Origin: CAZXNF01 sp050741255
Lineage (GTDB): Bacteria > Pseudomonadota > Gammaproteobacteria > Burkholderiales > SG8-41
Direction of reading: 5' to 3'
Assembly (NCBI GenBank): GCA_050741255.1
Contig: JBOIEQ010000051.1
Span: 1 to 26,716 of the forward strand
DNA: 26,716 nt
Part shown: piece after piece, positions 24,343 to 26,716 of the stretch
Position numbering within the stretch: position 1 is the first letter of the stretch
How the letters are laid out: every line of letters begins with the position of its first letter
Made by a program: the position numbers and the translations under genes
The notes under the pieces: model-generated
What the model was told of the DNA's origin: nothing
Databases searched by the model: none
Seen by the model: the letters and a program-made list of their open reading frames with translations, nothing else

Positions 24343-25284
24343 TCAGTAGCGGATCCGCGGATCGAAGAACATGTAGCTCAGGTCCACCGCCAGGTTGATC
24401 AGCACGTAAACACCCGAGAACAGCAGGATGACGCCCTGGATGATCGGGTAGTCGCGGCGCAGGATCGCATCGACGGTCAGCCGCCCGATGCCGGGGATCG
24501 CGAACACGGTCTCCGTGACGATGGCGCCGCTGATGAGGAGCGCGATGCCGATGCCGACGACTGTCATGATCGGCACCGCCGCGTTCTTCAGGGCATGGCC
24601 GACCAGCACCTGACGTGGTGCCAGCCCCTTGGCCTGTGCGGTGCGCACGTAGTCCTGCGCCAGCACGTCGAGCATGGTCGCGCGCGTGATGCGCGCGATC
24701 AGCGCGATGTAGACCGTGCCGAGTGCTGCGCTGGGCAGGATCAGGTGCCGCAGCCACTGCCAGATGCCATCGGAGAAATTGCGGTAGCCCTGCACCGGCA
24801 GCCAGCCGAGACCCGTCGAAAAGGTGAGGATCAGGATATAGGCCAGCACGAAGACCGGCACCGAGAAGCCAAGCACCGAGAACGCCATGATCGCGCGGTC
24901 GGTCCAGCTGCCGGCACGCGCCGCGGCGATCACGCCCAGCGGCACGGCGATCGCCACCGCGACAATGAGCGTGCACAGCGTCAGCGCCACCGTAGGCTCG
25001 ATGCGCTGCCCGATCAGCCGCGTCACCGGCAGGTTCGTGAAGATCGAGGTGCCGAGGTCGCCGTGCAGCAGCGCCCACACCCAGGTGCCAAAGCGGACCA
25101 GGAAGGGCTGGTCGAGCCCCAGCGTCGCGCGGATGCGCCGGATGTCCTCGTCGGTGGCGATGTCGCCGGCGATGACCGCGGCCGGATCGCCGGGCGTGAG
25201 GTAGAGCAGGGAAAAGACGACGAACGCGACCACCGTCATGACGACGAGGGTCGCGAACAATCGCCGGACTACATAGGCAAACAC
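24343..25284 (-). CDS. Dipeptide/oligopeptide ABC transporter permease (DppB/OppB type)
   Basis: 313 aa permease with about six transmembrane segments. The N-terminus YVVRRLFATLVVMTVVAF and LTPGDPAAVIAG are characteristic of DppB, as are LGLDQPFLVRFGTWV, LHGDLGTSIFTNLPV and the EAA-like loop VRTAQAKGLAPRQVLVGHAL. TETVFAIPGIGRL and FFDPRIRY close the protein. There is no ATG; GTG 25284 is preferred over the adjacent in-frame TTG 25287. The Shine-Dalgarno is weak (GGTTGGATT). It lies about 20 bases after the substrate-binding protein gene. Confidence 0.95.
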   Translation of the reverse strand: MFAYVVRRLFATLVVMTVVAFVVFSLLYLTPGDPAAVIAGDIATDEDIRRIRATLGLDQPFLVRFGTWVWALLHGDLGTSIFTNLPVTRLIGQRIEPTVALTLCTLIVAVAIAVPLGVIAAARAGSWTDRAIMAFSVLGFSVPVFVLAYILILTFSTGLGWLPVQGYRNFSDGIWQWLRHLILPSAALGTVYIALIARITRATMLDVLAQDYVRTAQAKGLAPRQVLVGHALKNAAVPIMTVVGIGIALLISGAIVTETVFAIPGIGRLTVDAILRRDYPIIQGVILLFSGVYVLINLAVDLSYMFFDPRIRY

Positions 25285-25306
25285 CAATCCAACCGTGGGA
25301 ACGCGG

Positions 25307-26716
25307 CTATTTTTTCTCCACGTTCCACAGGAAGGCGACCGGCGCGACGATCAGGCCCGACAGGTTGGTGCGATAGGCCGTCGGCAGGATGAACTGCGCG
25401 GTCGGCACGTAGGGCACGAACTCGAAGGCCTGCTTCTGCACGGCGTCCGCGGCTTTTTTCGAGCTCGCCGCGTCCGTCGTCCCAAACCAAGTTTCGCGCA
25501 GGCCTTCGACCTGCGCATCGGTCGCCCAGCCGAACCAGCCCTTCTCCCCCGAACCGCGGATGGCGAAGTTCACCGCCGGGGAGGTGAGGTCGGGCCCGAC
25601 CAGCCAGGTGTGGAAGATCGACCAGCCGCCCTTGTCGACCGGCTCCTTGGACGTGCGGCGCGTGATCAGGGTGCCCCAGTCGCCGGCCTGCAGCTCGACG
25701 TTGACGCCGAGCTTGCGCAGAAGCTCGGTGGTCAGCAGCGACTGCGAATGCACGATCGGCTGGTCGGTCGCGGAGATAATCACGACTTTCTCGCCCTTGT
25801 AACCGGATTCGGCGATCAGCTTTTTCGCCTTGTCGAAATCACGCTTGCCCTTGAGGGGCTCCGCACCGACCTCGGACGACAGTGGCGTACCGCAAACGAA
25901 GTACGAGTAGCAGGTGCGGCCGTTTTTCGCATCGCCCGCGATGCCCAGCAGGTAATCCTGCTGGTTCACGACGTAGAGCAGCGCCTGGCGCATCTTGACG
26001 TTGTTGAACGGCGGCTGGATATGGTTGAAGCGGATCAGGCCCATCGAGCCGAGCGGGTCGATGTTCTCGACCTTGATGTCCTTGTTCTTGCGCAGCAGCG
26101 GGATCAGGTCCGGCGGCAGTTGTTCCCACCAGTCGGCCTCGCCCGCGGACAGCGCGGCGGCAGCCGTCGCCGAATCCGGAATGTAAATCCATTCGACGCG
26201 GTCGACCTTGACGACCTTGCCGCCGGACGCCCACGACGGCGCTTCCTTGCGCGGCACGTAATCGGTGTTCTTGACGTAGACCACCTTGCTGCCCGGCACC
26301 CATTCTTCCTTGACCATCTTGAAGGGGCCGGAACCGGTCGGGTCCTCGATGTTCTTGAACGGATCCGTCTTCGCAATGCGCTCCGGCATGATGAAGGGCA
26401 CGTTCGAGGACGGTTTCGCCAGCGCTTCCAGCGTCAGCGCGAACGGCTTCTTGAGCTTCAGGCGGAAGGTCTTGTCGTTGACCGCGGTCCACGACTCGGT
26501 GTTTTCCGCCAGTTTCTGGCCCAGCGCATCGCGCTTCGCCCAGCGCTCCAGCGACGCGATGCAATCGGCCGACTTGACCGGCGCGCCATCGTGGAACTTG
26601 AGGCCGTCGCGCAGCGTGAACGTGTAGGTCAGCTTGTCCTTGCTGAGCTCGTACTTGTCCACCATCTGCGGCTTGACCTGGAACTTGGCGTCGGTCGCAA
26701 ACAGGGTGTCGTAGAC
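25307..26716 (-). CDS. ABC transporter substrate-binding protein, SBP_bac_5 family (N-terminus outside window)
   Basis: Periplasmic peptide-type receptor for the adjacent permeases. 469 residues are visible; the frame stays open to the window edge, so the signal peptide and probably 50-80 residues are missing. The visible part starts VYDTLFATDAKFQVKP, then the family landmarks YTFTLRDGLKFHDGAPV, DPTGSGPFKMVKEEW, AALSAGEADWWEQLP, MGLIRFNHIQPPFNNVKMR-type hinge sequence and RQALLYVVNQQDY. It is richer in Lys than its neighbours, usual for an exported soluble receptor. Family members bind di- or oligopeptides, nickel, glutathione or other small ligands; the ligand here cannot be read from sequence. 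Confidence 0.94.
   Translation of the reverse strand, partial: VYDTLFATDAKFQVKPQMVDKYELSKDKLTYTFTLRDGLKFHDGAPVKSADCIASLERWAKRDALGQKLAENTESWTAVNDKTFRLKLKKPFALTLEALAKPSSNVPFIMPERIAKTDPFKNIEDPTGSGPFKMVKEEWVPGSKVVYVKNTDYVPRKEAPSWASGGKVVKVDRVEWIYIPDSATAAAALSAGEADWWEQLPPDLIPLLRKNKDIKVENIDPLGSMGLIRFNHIQPPFNNVKMRQALLYVVNQQDYLLGIAGDAKNGRTCYSYFVCGTPLSSEVGAEPLKGKRDFDKAKKLIAESGYKGEKVVIISATDQPIVHSQSLLTTELLRKLGVNVELQAGDWGTLITRRTSKEPVDKGGWSIFHTWLVGPDLTSPAVNFAIRGSGEKGWFGWATDAQVEGLRETWFGTTDAASSKKAADAVQKQAFEFVPYVPTAQFILPTAYRTNLSGLIVAPVAFLWNVEKK

Noticed and set aside
24115..25392. 425-codon plus-strand open frame opposite the permease genes
   Set aside because: Composition is Asp/Arg/His/Gln-rich low-complexity, the mirror of membrane-protein codons; no domain.

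Overview
The window is chromosomal DNA, very GC-rich and densely packed, from a proteobacterium that is probably a betaproteobacterium of Burkholderiales type. The evidence is the conserved leftward run ndk-rlmN-pilW-rodZ-ispG-hisS together with a tilS-accA pair, the GC-rich third codon positions, and the mix of catabolic enzymes with a dipeptide-type ABC importer. I saw no rRNA, tRNA, CRISPR array, insertion sequence or phage gene. No stretch over 300 bases lacks a gene; the longest gaps are about 195 bases (upstream of ndk, and between the cyclase and phosphatase genes).

Left third (1-8029, all on the minus strand): a housekeeping block. ndk, rlmN, pilW, rodZ, ispG and the 5' part of hisS (cut by the window edge) are packed with short gaps or GTGA stop-start overlaps and look like one transcription unit. 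Upstream, accA and tilS overlap by 32 bases. Roles are nucleotide balance, 23S rRNA/tRNA methylation, type IV pilus assembly, cell shape, isoprenoid precursors, tRNA charging, tRNA-Ile lysidine formation and fatty acid synthesis.

Middle (8030-18651): accessory genes. An exported alpha/beta hydrolase of dienelactone-hydrolase type is coupled to an exported gamma-glutamyltransferase. Just after the latter lies a short relic that matches its last codons with only synonymous changes, evidence of a lost second copy. Divergently, an HpcH/HpaI aldolase, a lytic transglycosylase and an MFS exporter form a tight rightward unit, followed by a small membrane protein that ends tail-to-tail, sharing a TTAA, with a second MFS carrier. 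Then come a DUF1932-type NAD(P)-dependent dehydrogenase, a class III nucleotidyl cyclase fused to an FHA domain, and a nucleotide pyrophosphatase/alkaline-phosphatase-type enzyme. The cyclase has Tyr where the transition-state Arg normally sits. A GTGA-N6-TCAC palindrome resembling a CRP site lies between cyclase and phosphatase genes.

Right third (18667-26716, all minus): a peptide-uptake block. A substrate-binding protein (5' end beyond the window), two permeases and two ATPases form a Dpp/Opp-type importer. Downstream are a DUF883 ribosome/membrane-anchor-type protein, an M20 metallopeptidase/deacylase and an amidase-signature enzyme, plausibly hydrolysing imported amides or N-acylated compounds.

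No clearly new system is present. The most unusual items are the gamma-glutamyltransferase relic, the Arg-less FHA cyclase with a nearby CRP-like palindrome, and the frequent use of GTGA/TTGA overlaps to start the second gene of a pair.
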